This document shows positions 33,997 through 44,869 of a stretch of DNA of 64,000 nt, in pieces. Every line of letters starts with the position of its first letter. The stretch's first letter is position 1. The notes under the pieces were generated by a model. It searched no databases, had not been told where the DNA came from, and worked only from the letters and a program-made list of their open reading frames with translations. Source of the stretch: Craterostigma plantagineum (taxonomy: Eukaryota > Streptophyta > Magnoliopsida > Lamiales > Linderniaceae). A program made the position numbers and the translations under genes. The stretch spans positions 10,545,501 to 10,609,500 of the forward strand of contig JAPQWV010000005.1 in NCBI GenBank assembly GCA_027422505.1, read 5' to 3'.

Positions 33997-35426
33997 AACC
34001 GTGTAATACCCGTAAAATTTAATTACGGGATTTGCGATATAATTTAGGGTGAAAGATAGTTAATTAGGGACATTGTTGGATGAATTAAATTAAGAATGCT
34101 AAGATTTTAGTGAACATCTTATTTAGGACACATAGTTCGTTCAAACTCAATATATGGTGCGTATTTACATGTCTGTATATTTTTAAATGACATAGGTATC
34201 CATGTGATTTTGTGTTACATACTATACGTTATAAGAACTTTATTGGATTAATTAGTATTTTCGGTGATATGATGCTTTCATGTTTTCATGCTCTTAAATG
34301 ACTTATGTGTCTATATGATCTCATGCTATGTGACCTATAACTCTTATATGTGTTATGAATTATGACTAAAGTAATGAACGTAGGATTTAGAAAATTCTAA
34401 ATGATGAATTAATTACGAGCTATAAAGGATTCTAACTTAGGAAAATAATTAACATTTACATTGGTAAGAATTGAAATTAGTCAAGAGGGTTTCAAAGCAA
34501 TGAGCGTTCAAAATAAATAGAATGTTGTCAAAATAGGAAGAACACAAAATGAGTAAATCTCGAAATTAAGTGACCTAGATGTCGAAATGTGTAGATGTCG
34601 AAATAGCAAAGGAAGAATCTCGAAGTCCTTGAAGATGTTGGAGAATGTCGAGATTATAGAGATTCAAAATGAGAATGTCGAAACCTTATTTATATAGGGT
34701 CTTCTATACATTTCGAAAACCCAAAGCAAGAGGAAAACCAAAGTAATATTAAAATAATATGTATTTCATAACTTGGGATAAATATTACCCTAAACTTCAA
34801 CGTCATTTATTCAGTATTACACGCAATAGTAAATAAGAACTGAGGGAGAAAGAAAACGTAATTTCACTTGCAAACCATTTGAGAACCTGGGAACAAGGAG
34901 AAAGAGAATTCGTCTAATTCAAAGGGAAACTCATGCTCACAATCGAATTTGATAGGTATGGCCTCCTAATTATAAATTTATGCTCTTATTTAATTAATAG
35001 CATGCTTTAAGAAGTATTAAATATGGAAATATATTTCCTAGACCCTATGTACGTTTTAGTGTCTCTAAGGGTTTCAATATTTTCGAATGAAGCAGATTTG
35101 ATCGAAAGAGTAGTAATTTTTAAGACTAGGGATTACGTTTGTAGAAATTAGGGTAAACTAAGGGTAATTTTCGGTAGCTTAGAATATTTCTGGTCTTGAT
35201 AAGGTTATACGACCTTCAACTGTTCTTAAAAAAAAAAAGCAAGAAGGTTTCGATCGAGAGTTAAGAGCATATGTATAAGATGTTTCGAAATCTTCATAAT
35301 GGTACAAGAATGTCGAGATCGAAAATGGGGATAGGAAAAATGTCGAGTTAAAACTCGAGACATCACCTCGAGATGAAGCTCGAAATATATGTCAAAATTT
35401 GGGTGATATTTAGTTTAAATCTCGAA

Positions 35427-35461
<35 letters not shown>

Positions 35462-37367
35462 CTCGATAGCCTTGAGTGTAACGTGGAAACAAATTTCGAA
35501 GTTTTGTATAATTATAATGTCGAAATTGTACATTTTTAAATCTCGAGATTAAGCTCGAAATATATCTTGGAAAACCCTAGCTCGAGATTTTCTTTAGTAT
35601 GTCGAGACCCATGTAACCCTATCTCGAGATCTTTGCATAGAGTTCAAATGTCGAACTTTAGTATAGATAATGTCGAGATCCCTCTAACCCTAGCTCGAGA
35701 TCTATTTTTCATATGACGAGATTTAATTCAACATTCAAGCTCGAGAATTCACTTTGTAAGTCATCTCGAGAAACAAAATAAAAACATGTCGAGCCTTTGT
35801 ATATACCATATCAAGATTTAATTCATCATGCAACTCGAGATTTATGTCGACATTTACCTCAAAATTGTGTATTGATTAATCGACATCGAACTCTCGTATA
35901 CACTAGGTCGAGATTCATTTCAGACTCATTTCGAGAACATATCGAGATTTATCTTGCAATGCACCTCCTCCAGAATTATGTCTAATAGGAATTTAAGGTA
36001 GGTGGAAAATAGGTTTCGAGGTCCTTATGAATTTCAAAGGGGTATTTTTCAATTTAAGTCAAAGTTCGAAACTTTAGGGTTTCGAAATTTATAAAAGTCG
36101 AAACTAGGGTTTTCAAATTAAGCCACTTTAGCAAAACTGTAAATCGACTAACAAACCCTAATTATTTATGTTTCTATACTTAGGGTTTGAAGATTAGCGA
36201 TTTACCGTACGATATAGCTAAGGATACCAGGTAAGTGAAAATCGCAACTACAACACATAATTTTTATGTGCATGAAATTATGTATTATATGCTTTTATGA
36301 TTTTATGTGACGTGTCTATGTGACGTAAATTTACGTGATTTTTATGTGATGTAAAGTATTCTATGAATATTGCATGCATGTTTACATGATTCATGGCATG
36401 AGCATATGCACGCACGACTAGTATGAGAGTCAGGGAAATCGCGTGCATGAGTATAAGATCGCTTGAGAGCGATATGTATATTTGCCGATATGGGCATTTG
36501 TGTCGACTCAATGATGAGTCACGGCTCTTCTATGCTACCCCGTAGCGGGAGATGCAACCTGGAGGATGCGACTCGAGGGTATGAGCGGCACCGAGGGAAC
36601 CTCGAGTGTTGGCGACCTCGTAGTAAGCTACCAGTGAGAAGCGCCCGCGTGTCAGACCACATTGGGATGGAAAGGCGCCTTAGGGTTAAACGAAATTTGT
36701 GTGCCCGGGTTATCCTCTCAATGGGACTGCATTGGGATTGAAAGGCATTAGTAGCCTCTCAGTGTGTACCGCATTGGGATTGAAAGGCACCAGAGGATTA
36801 CGCACAGATTGAGTACTCGGGTTTAGCCTCCAAGTGTGTGTACTGCCACTTATACCCTTGGGGGTTTGAGCTATATATGGTGCATATTAAGATTGAAAGC
36901 CGAAGGGGCCCAAATATGAAAGGAAAAGAATGAGAAGGTCATGAGGAGTTAAAAGCATTGGCGCGAATGCCATCGCTATTTAGGCCACGTGCATTGCATG
37001 CATGGTTTTCACTTACTGAGCTTTATAAGCTCATTCCACGTTGTTATGTGTTGTAGGACCCCGCGATCACGGTACGTGATCATTTTCACGGCAAGGCCAA
37101 CTTTTGAAGCTTCCAGGGGCTTTTGAGATGGAAGTGTGTGCATGGACGCGACCTGGTGGAGGCCCAGTAGATAGATTTATTTTGACCCGCATGCACGCTT
37201 TTCTATGTAAATAGGACCCACGATGATTTCGTAGGAACTGTTACGATTCCTTTTTATGAAAGGAAAAATTTTATCCGAAATATCGTACGATCTATTTCAT
37301 TATTACGATATTAGTCGCTTAGACTAGTTAAGAAAGTAGTGGTGGAAGGCGGGGCTGCCACAAACCG
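33997..37367. repeat. 5-bp target-site duplication around the solo LTR
   Basis: AACCG at 33997-34001 and again at 37363-37367 directly flank the LTR termini, so this LTR is where the element inserted. Confidence 0.93.
34002..37362 (+). mobile_element. Solo LTR of a second chromovirus-like family (3361 bp)
   Basis: It starts TGTAATACCC and ends GGCTGCCACA with perfect AACCG duplications and no interior, so the element has collapsed to a solo LTR by LTR-LTR recombination. Its 3' part resembles the Tekay LTR: GATCACGGTACGTGATC at about 37066, then GCAAGGCCAA and a GTGTGTG-CATGGA segment. This implies a related gypsy family. It contains a (TA)n run near 35428-35456, a dense array of CTCGAGAT/ATGTCGAGAT motifs (about 34550-35980) and three copies of CATTGGGATTGAAAGGC (36660, 36730, 36772). 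Confidence 0.92.
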
Positions 37368-39182
37368 ATACTGAAATTATCTCCAGCTCAGCCGCTGAAA
37401 CACCTCAGGCCTCTGATTCAACAATAGAAATTTCTTCAGGAGAGTCAGTAATACCTCAACCTGGAGAAAAAACGGAACATCAGGCTGATCAGAGTGAAGA
37501 TGCAATACAAGACACAAATGCAGCTGGATCATCACAACCTAGTACAAGAAAGTGGACCCGAGCACACCCAAACTCACAAATAATTGGGGACCCCTCCACT
37601 GGTGTAACAACTCGAGCATCAACGATAAATGAAAGCCTCTATTCTTGCTTTCTCAGTCAAAAGGAGCCCAGCAAAGTAGCTGAAGCACTCGCCGACCCAG
37701 ATTGGATAATCGCAATGCAGGAGGAAATCAATCAGTTTGAGAGGTTGAAAGTCTGGAATATAGTACCTAGACCGGCTGGGAAAACTATCATAGGGACTTA
37801 ATGGGTGTTTAAGAACGAAAAGGACGAACAAGGAGTTGTTATCCGAAATAAAGCCAGACTGGTTGCAAAAGGATACAATCAACAGGAAGGAATCGACTAT
37901 GATGAGACATATGCTCTGGTCACAAGAATTGAAGCCATCAGGATTTTTCTTAGCTTTTGCTGCACACAAGAACTTCACAGTCTATCAGATGGATGTCAAA
38001 ACAGCATTCTTCAACGAAATTCTGAAGGAAGAAGTTTTTGTCTCTCAGCCTGAAGGTTCTGTGAGCGAACAACTCCCAGATCACGTCTATAGACTCGATA
38101 AAGCTCTCTATGGACTTAAACAAGCTCCTAGAGCCTGGTACGAGGTCCTCTCGGATTTTCTCATCTCCTCCGGTTTCACAAAAGGGAAGATCGACACGAC
38201 TCTCTTTATCAAGAAGGACGGCTCTGACATTATGCTGGTACAGATTTACATCGACGACATCATCTTCGGCTCGACAGACTCAAGAATGTGCAAGCACTTT
38301 GGAGACCTAGTGAAGCAGAAATTTGAAATGAGTATGATGGGCGAACTAAGCTTCTTCTTAGGCCTCCAGGTCAAGCAGCTTCACGATGGAATTTTCATCA
38401 ATCAATCCAAGTACATTCACGACATACTAAATAAGAACAACTTGGCCAATTCCAATGCTGCTAGCACTCCGATGTCCACCTCATGCAAACTTGATGCCGA
38501 TTCATCAGGAAAATCTGTTAACCAAACGCTTTATAGAGGCATGATAGGATCTCTACTCTATCTCACATCAAGTCGACCTGACATCATGTTCGCCACGTGT
38601 CTCTGCTGCGCCCGCTTTCAAGCTGATCCAAAGGAGTCTCACATGCTCGCCGTCAAAAGAATCTTCAAATACCTAAAGGGAACTCCCAATCTAGGCCTAT
38701 GGTACCCAATGGACTCAAACTTCGAACTCGTAGGATACACAGATGCCGATTACGCTGGATGCAAGCTGGACAGAAAGAGCACCTCAGGAGCCGCTCAATT
38801 TCTCGGGGGTAAACTCGTAAGCTGGTCGTCTCGAAAACAAAACCGTGTCTCAACTTCAACAGCAGAGGCAGAATATGTCGCTGCTGCGAGTTGTTGTTCA
38901 CAAATTTTGTTGATGAGAACCCAGCTACGAGATTTTGGCATAACCTTAAATCATATTTCCATATTTAGTGACTCAAAAAGTGCTATTGCCATAACAAGCA
39001 ATCCCGTACATCACTCACGCACAAAGCATCACTTTATCAAGGAACATGTAGAACAAGGTACAATCGAAATGCATTTCGTGCACACAGATCTTCAACTTGC
39101 TGACTTATTCACTAAGGCATTGGATGAAAAACGATTCCAATTCTTGGTTTCTAGGTTAGGCATGTTGAACCATAAGACATGA
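37368..39182 (+). pseudogene. Sirevirus D reverse transcriptase and RNase H
   Basis: RT resumes after the solo LTR: FLSQKEPSKVAEALADPDW, a TAA at 37799-37801 in place of the usual Lys of GTKWVFK, a frameshift near 37945, then [39 protein letters not shown] and an intact catalytic box QIYIDDIIFGS. RNase H has [19 protein letters not shown] and [14 protein letters not shown]. An extra Cys is present in [12 protein letters not shown], and five residues are missing in the SRTKHHFIKEH segment where A has IDIRY. It ends at TGA 39180-39182 after [20 protein letters not shown]. Confidence 0.9.
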
Positions 39183-40348
39183 TCGATTGTCCCTACATGA
39201 ACCTGATATAGTGTAAATAGGTCACTTAATTTTTCCTTTATATGTTTTCATGAGTATGTTAAAGTGCTACTATCACGTCTAGGGGGAGTCTTATCTTGCA
39301 CTAATCTAGGGGGAGTCTTTGAACACCTTGCACAAATTAAGGGGGAGCTTCTATGATTTTTCATCAAAACTTCCATCAAATCGAATTGTAGGGTAAAAAT
39401 TTTGGGATAGCCATTTCTATTTATCTTAAGTCAAAATCTTTCTCGGCGAAACTCTTTCAAAAATTCGTTCGAAATTGAATTTTTCAAGTATTTGAAATCT
39501 TTTCTCGGCGAAATTGACTATCGCTCAAAACTCTTCCCATATATATGGTCTTTCGCTCGAAACTCACTCAAAATTCGATCGAAACTGAGATATTCACATA
39601 TTTAAAATCTTCTCTCGGCGAAACTGAGTGTCGCCCGAAACTCACTTACAATTCGATCGAAACTAAAATATTCAAATATTTAAAATCTTTTCTCGGCGAA
39701 ATTGACTATCGCCCGAAACTAATCCAATTCGATCGAAACTAATATTTTAATTGCTTTGTCATTTTTACTCGGCGAAACAGAGACTCGCCCGAAACCACTC
39801 TTGATCGAAACTCATCCTATATATATAGTGTTTCGCCCGAAACTCAGTCTTTCTTCATCGATTCTCCCAAATTCACTTTCAAAACCTCTCTGCAAATCGC
39901 ACACAACTCTCTTCAAATCACAAACAAACACTGTTTTTCACGATTTTTGCAGCTCCAAAATCACTAGTGGTAAGGAAAAACATACAATCTGCAGTTTTTA
40001 ACTGATATTATTCTCGATTTTGCAGGATTCGCAGATTAGGGTTTGAGTGATTTTGAATCGCGTGATTCCAGCACTTTCGCCCGAAACTGCCTTTTAATTA
40101 TTAAATTATTTAAATCGTACTATTCTGCAGTTTCGATCGAAACCAAAGTATAAAAGAACTTTAATTTAAATCGCGCGATTGATTACATTCGCCCGAAACT
40201 CACCACTTATTCCAGTTCGCATTACAATCGATCGAAACTGTCCTTTATTTTGAACATGATTTTACATTCGAGCGATTCATGACTTTCGATCGAAACTGTG
40301 ATTTGAATTACAAATTGAATCTTGGCCGAAACTGATTTACACTATCGC
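39183..40348 (+). other. Sirevirus D 3' spacer (non-coding) with repeat array and splice-donor-like site
   Basis: Three AGGGGGAG tracts (39281, 39308, 39339) are of the multiple-PPT type. An imperfect tandem array follows at about 39440-39800, built of the triplet CTCGGCGAAA, TCGCCCGAAAC and TTCGATCGAAAC; CTCGGCGAAA starts at 39442, 39504, 39614, 39692 and 39768. A donor-like site GTAAGG is at 39970, matching in position the GTAGAA site of A (52926). The spacer stops at 40348, where the Tekay LTR begins; no env-like ORF is left. Confidence 0.7.
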
Positions 40349-41934
40349 TGTAGGACCCGAGTCCTCGTAATTTAGGTTGGCCAATAAATTACGAATATAT
40401 AATCTAAGTGATTACGTGTTTATTTGCGTATGTGCTATATGCTTATTATGTGATTGTACGAATTTCGTGCTCGTGATTTTGTGTCAATTACGTACAATTA
40501 AGTGCTAACAACTATGTGCTTACGATAACACCTAAGCTTTGAGAGGGATTTTCGAAAGTAAAGAAGGAAAAAGGCATAATTAAGGTGACAAAAGAAAGAG
40601 TGGAATTGGGCTAGGAATTTATTATTTTGGACTAGAACTTAACAATTAGGCCCAATATATGAAAAGTCTAATGGGAGACAAAATTTCCTTAAAACAAGGA
40701 AAACCCACGCCACAAAGTCCCATCACCTTGTTCCTTGCTAAAAATATCTATCTAATCCAAACTTTTCAACCCCATAACCACACTTAAGAAACCATCGAAA
40801 AACAAAGTGAAAGAGAAAGGAGAAGGAGCCGAGAAGATTTTAACACAAAGCACACCAAGTAGCTCGAGCGTCGAAGTTGGTAAGCGAAATTACTACCTCA
40901 AGTTATTGTGATTTTCCTTACTTAGATTATTTGACTAAATTACGTTGGGGATTAAGGAAAAACTTGAGAATTTAAGTGTACCATAGACGGCAAAAACCCT
41001 AGGATTAGGTGTGAAATTATAACCGAGGGTTTCCTTGATATTTTGCTAGGTTGTGGTTAGTCTAACTTGTTCTAGAGTTCATCACTTTAGCATGAGAAGA
41101 TCTTAAAGTAGTGTTTGAGGTTTATGGAGTAGAATAAAACCTTAGAACTTAGAAACTCTGGGCAGATTGAACTATGAATGTGCTTTCGGGTAGATGATTT
41201 AAGGATCGATCGAATTGGGGAAAATTAGGTGGTTTCGGGCGATTTTAGTTTGAGTGACAAATCGTGCGACTGAAAATGAATTACGTATACAATAAGTCTC
41301 GGCGATTTTAGTTTGAATACTTCACAAATCGGCCAATTGAAAGGAATAGAATAGCATGGGAAATGAAGTAAATAATTTAGTAATCGCGCGAATGAAAACA
41401 CTAGAATCGGGCGAATTGTTCGCATGTGAGGAATCGATCGAAATGAATGTGAGAAGCAATTTAATCGGGTGATTCAAGGACTAGAAGAACTCGGATTTGT
41501 GGTGCTTCAAACAATGAAATCGGGCGATTTCAAGACCGAACGAATCGTGCGATTTCAAGAGTGGCAAAACCCTTATGGCATGCTTGGAATCGGTCGAAAT
41601 GAGGGTGATGTCATGATGATGAAAACACGCGGCGATTTAGAAATCGGCCGATGGAGGATTTCATGCAAATTAAATCGGGCGAAATCGAAGTGGATTAAAC
41701 ACGAATCGGGCGATTTGCATACATGGGAAATCGGACGAAACCCTTACGATAGGGTGGTGGAAATTGAATCGGGCGATTTCATGATTTACGTGCACGGAAA
41801 TTTCTAAATTGGGCGATTGGGACAGTGATGATCGATCGAAAACAAGCCATGAAGAATCGGACGATTTGAAGATTAAGCAATTGAGCGAATCTAACTTTGA
41901 TTAAAAATTAACTTTTAACTTTCGCCGAGATGTA

Positions 41935-41971
<37 letters not shown>

Positions 41972-43325
41972 TTAGGTTTTAATTGAATGCTAGAGTGACT
42001 TGGAAAGGGAAACAAGTAACTTAGAAACTTAGCCTAGCTAGAATCGAGCGACTTAGAGATTCTAGCAAAATTAATGTAGTCAAATAAATTAGTTCGACCT
42101 AATTATTTAACAAAGGCATAATACTGATACAATGATATTTATGTCTAAAGGTCGAACAGTCGATAATTCCCGGAGCAGTGAATTAGCATAGCACGGACGA
42201 CAGGTAAGTAGAAATCCAACTACGACACGTAACTTGCCTGCGTATAATTATGTGATTTTGTGCTTACGTGACTTTATGTGGAATGCGTACGTACGGCATG
42301 ATTTAATTTTATGCATGATAGCGTGATCTGCATATTTTTATGAGCATGGCATGAGCATTTGCACGCATGCGTAGTACGTAAGACGCGAGGTAAGAGCGTG
42401 CATAAAATTGCATGTGTGCAATGTATACTCGCCGATACTGGCGTTTGTGTCGACTCAATGAAGAGTCACGGCTCCCCTATGCAGCCATGGCGAATGAAGC
42501 CATAGGGCCTGTATAAGAGGCTGGGGGAACACCCCGTATGCGGGAGATGCAACCTGGAGGATGCGACCCGGGGCACACACTGAGTAAAGGAAGATTCCTT
42601 CGGGTGACCTTCTAGTGTGTAAACACTACCCGGATGGGAAGATTCCTTCGGGTGACCTCCGAGGTTAGTGGCCTCGGTGTTGGCTACCAGTGATAAGCGT
42701 CCGCGTGAAGGCCACACTGAGTAAGGGAAGATTCCTTCGGGTGACCTTCCAGTGTGTGAACCTCCACACACGTACGAATCCCTCGTGGATTGAGATCTCT
42801 AAGAGATGGCGCATAGTGGGATAGAAAGCCGAGGGCCCATATGATGTACGAGTTAAGAAAAGAGTACGAGTATAAGAAAAAGAGTATGAGCGTTAGAAAA
42901 CGATGACGTGGATTGTCGATCGTTAGGACACGTGCATACATGCATAATTTCTGCTTACTGAGCCTCGGTGGCTCATCCTTACGTTACGTGTTGTAGGTAC
43001 GGACGATCACGGTACGTGATCCGATTTCACGCAAGGCCAATCTTTTGAAGCTATCTGGCTGCTTTTGAGGTGGGAGTGTGTGTATGGATGACGACCTGTG
43101 AAGGCCGGGCGCATAGGATGCTTTTGCTGCACACACACGCATTTATATTTTGTGTAGATATGACCAGGAAACTGTAGAACATTCTTTTGACTTGTATGTA
43201 AGACTTCCGCACGCAGTTTTAAAAATGAAAAATTTTATCCGTAATTTCATGCCTTTGCGTGACAACACATCATTAAGTACTTAGGATTAGAACGAAATGC
43301 GAGGTCGGACAACGGGTCGTGACAG
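40349..43325 (+). mobile_element. Tekay LTR 4, lone LTR in plus orientation
   Basis: This is a full-length relative of LTRs 1-3 in opposite orientation, from TGTAGGACC to GTCGTGACA(G). No primer site, coding interior or polypurine tract adjoins it, so it is a solo LTR. The bases on its two sides do not match (ATCGC on the left, GTTTT on the right), unlike a normal solo LTR. The right flank GTTTT does match the base run outside LTR 3 (rc of 17920-17924). This makes it one end of the inversion. It carries a long (TA)n run at about 41936-41966. Confidence 0.93.
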
Positions 43326-44030
43326 GTTTTGCTCGAATTAGTGTTAATCGTATTCTGTGAATTTTTCTCGATTGCTCAAATTTTTCTCGCTAACTTTTGC
43401 GATCGGATTAGTTTCTCGATCGATAAACCTAGCGCGATAATTTTTCTCGGTCAGAATACGAAGCCAGCGCTAGAATCGTCATCAGTAGAAACGATTTTAG
43501 TTAGAAATATTTCTCGAGCATTATGGCGAAAAACTTTTTCGAGAGAGACTTATTTTGACTTTGCATGCGTAAAAACTTTCACTCGAAAAACTTTTTCAGT
43601 CAAACCTTTTAACGTTTGTCCAGGCGAAAATCATTTATACGCGAGAAACTTTTCTAGTCAACAGATTTATTTTGACTTGTCCAGAAACTTACTAACGTAC
43701 TGTTTCTTTACGTTCGAAATAAATTCACCATCAAGAAATTTTTCTCGACCGAATGATTTTGAGCAATTTATCTCGCTCGTAAAGTATCTCGCTGACAAAA
43801 TTTCTCGCACGAGAACAGTACTCAGTACACTATCTCGACGGAATTAATTTCGATCAAACTTTAAGATTGAATCGAAAATAATTCTCGATCTAATTTTCGA
43901 ATCAAACGCAACTAACGAATTTTGTCACTTGTGAAGCACATTACATCATCTTCAACCTTCAAAACAATTAACGAAGATCCTTCAACAACTCGACTACAAT
44001 ACAAACATAGATGCATACTCACTCGGAAAT
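43326..44030 (+). other. Sirevirus A leader, distal part (non-coding)
   Basis: It starts with GTTTT, the target-site copy of the Tekay LTR. Rich in TTTCTCGATCG/TTTTTCTCG motifs (about 43365-43860). The 172-residue frame at 43329-43847 is a by-product of this motif and has no protein-like features. Confidence 0.7.
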
Positions 44031-44868
44031 GACATCCGTCTGCCGATCTTGCAAAGAGGCGAATACACAGTGTGGAGAAGCCGCTTTCTGAATTTCATTG
44101 CTCTAAAGGATCAAGCCGAAAATCTACTGAAGTCCCTTGAAGAGGGACCGGCACAGTTCTGGGTTCATGTACCCGGGGACGAAACAGCTACTCCAGCAAT
44201 TCCAGCTTCTAGGCGACTAAAGGAGCCTAGAGAATACTCTCTGGAGGAAAGCGCTCGAGCTAAGGCTGATCTAGTAGCCATGAATACTCTTATGCAGGGC
44301 ATCCCCAACGATATATACAGACAAATCGACAGCCTTACATCGGCCAAAGGGATGTGGGATGAGCTGCATAGGATGATGCAAAGGACGAAAGTTGGCATAA
44401 AGGCCAAGAAGGCGAACATTCTCACTGCTTACGACTCATTCAAAGCAAAGTCGGAGGAGAGTCTAAACGAGATCTACCAACGATACCTCACTCTTCTCAA
44501 TGAAATGAGGAAGATAGAAATAACAAAGACAAACATGGAGACAAACATAAGATTTCTATCCTCTCTGCCCACGGAATGGAAGAAAATATCCACTCAAATA
44601 CGACAAAACAAAGATCTAGAGGAGTTGGATGTCCATGCCGTGTTCGATAATCTCGCTCAGCATGGGAGGATATCCGCGAGATTACCAAAGAGCAGAAAGG
44701 CAAACAAACCGATGACACGGTTGCCTTAGTCTTGGAGAAGAGGAGCACAAGGTCAAGAAAGGAAAAGATCGTTAGGCCACCTTCATCATCAGAGTCGGAA
44801 GAGGAATCGGACTCCGACATCGAGCCGAACATGAAAGCCCTTGTAAAATAGTTAGCTCTCATTGGACA
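44031..44868 (+). pseudogene. Sirevirus A Gag domain
   Basis: The open frame to 44729 contains GEYTVWRSRFLNFIALKDQA, AMNTLMQGIPNDIYRQIDSL, AKGMWDELHRMMQ and RYLTLLNEMRKIEITKTNME, the copia Sirevirus capsid domain. No ATG precedes the coding homology in this frame near 44031, so the true start is either further upstream or lost. A one-base shift near 44665 moves the sequence EDIREITKEQKGK out of frame, and a TAG at 44849-44851 interrupts the stretch before the nucleocapsid frame. Confidence 0.83.
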
Positions 44869-44869
44869 A

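Larger units (their letters stand above)
17920..40348. other. Segment inferred to be inverted between Tekay LTRs
   Basis: Its ends are the outer edges of LTR 3 (minus) and LTR 4 (plus). Flipping it makes Sirevirus A, Sirevirus B, copia C and the Tekay solo LTR each collinear, with matching 5-bp duplications (CTATT, TAAGA, GTTTT). This is an inference from the sequence. A misassembly at the 3-kb repeats would look the same. Confidence 0.8.
30362..40348 (+). mobile_element. Sirevirus D, 5'-truncated, interrupted by a solo LTR
   Basis: It carries the end of gag, the long coiled-coil region, PR, IN, RT, RNase H and a 3' spacer with repeated AGGGGGAG tracts. This is the Sirevirus (Maximus/SIRE) layout. 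No 5' LTR, primer site or N-terminal gag is present: homology to Sirevirus A gag starts at GTG 30362 (VHDNLSQY). A 3361-bp solo LTR sits at 34002-37362. The 3' side ends abruptly at the Tekay LTR at 40349, before the expected env-like region and 3' LTR. Confidence 0.88.

Noticed and set aside
40344..43329. Reading LTR 4 as an ordinary solo LTR insertion
   Set aside because: Flanks ATCGC and GGTTT/GTTTT do not match. The right flank matches the distant 17920-17924 instead.
43329..43847. 172-residue frame in the Sirevirus A leader
   Set aside because: It is produced by the TTTCTCGATCG motif array and shows no domain or plausible start. Homology to gag begins only near 44031.
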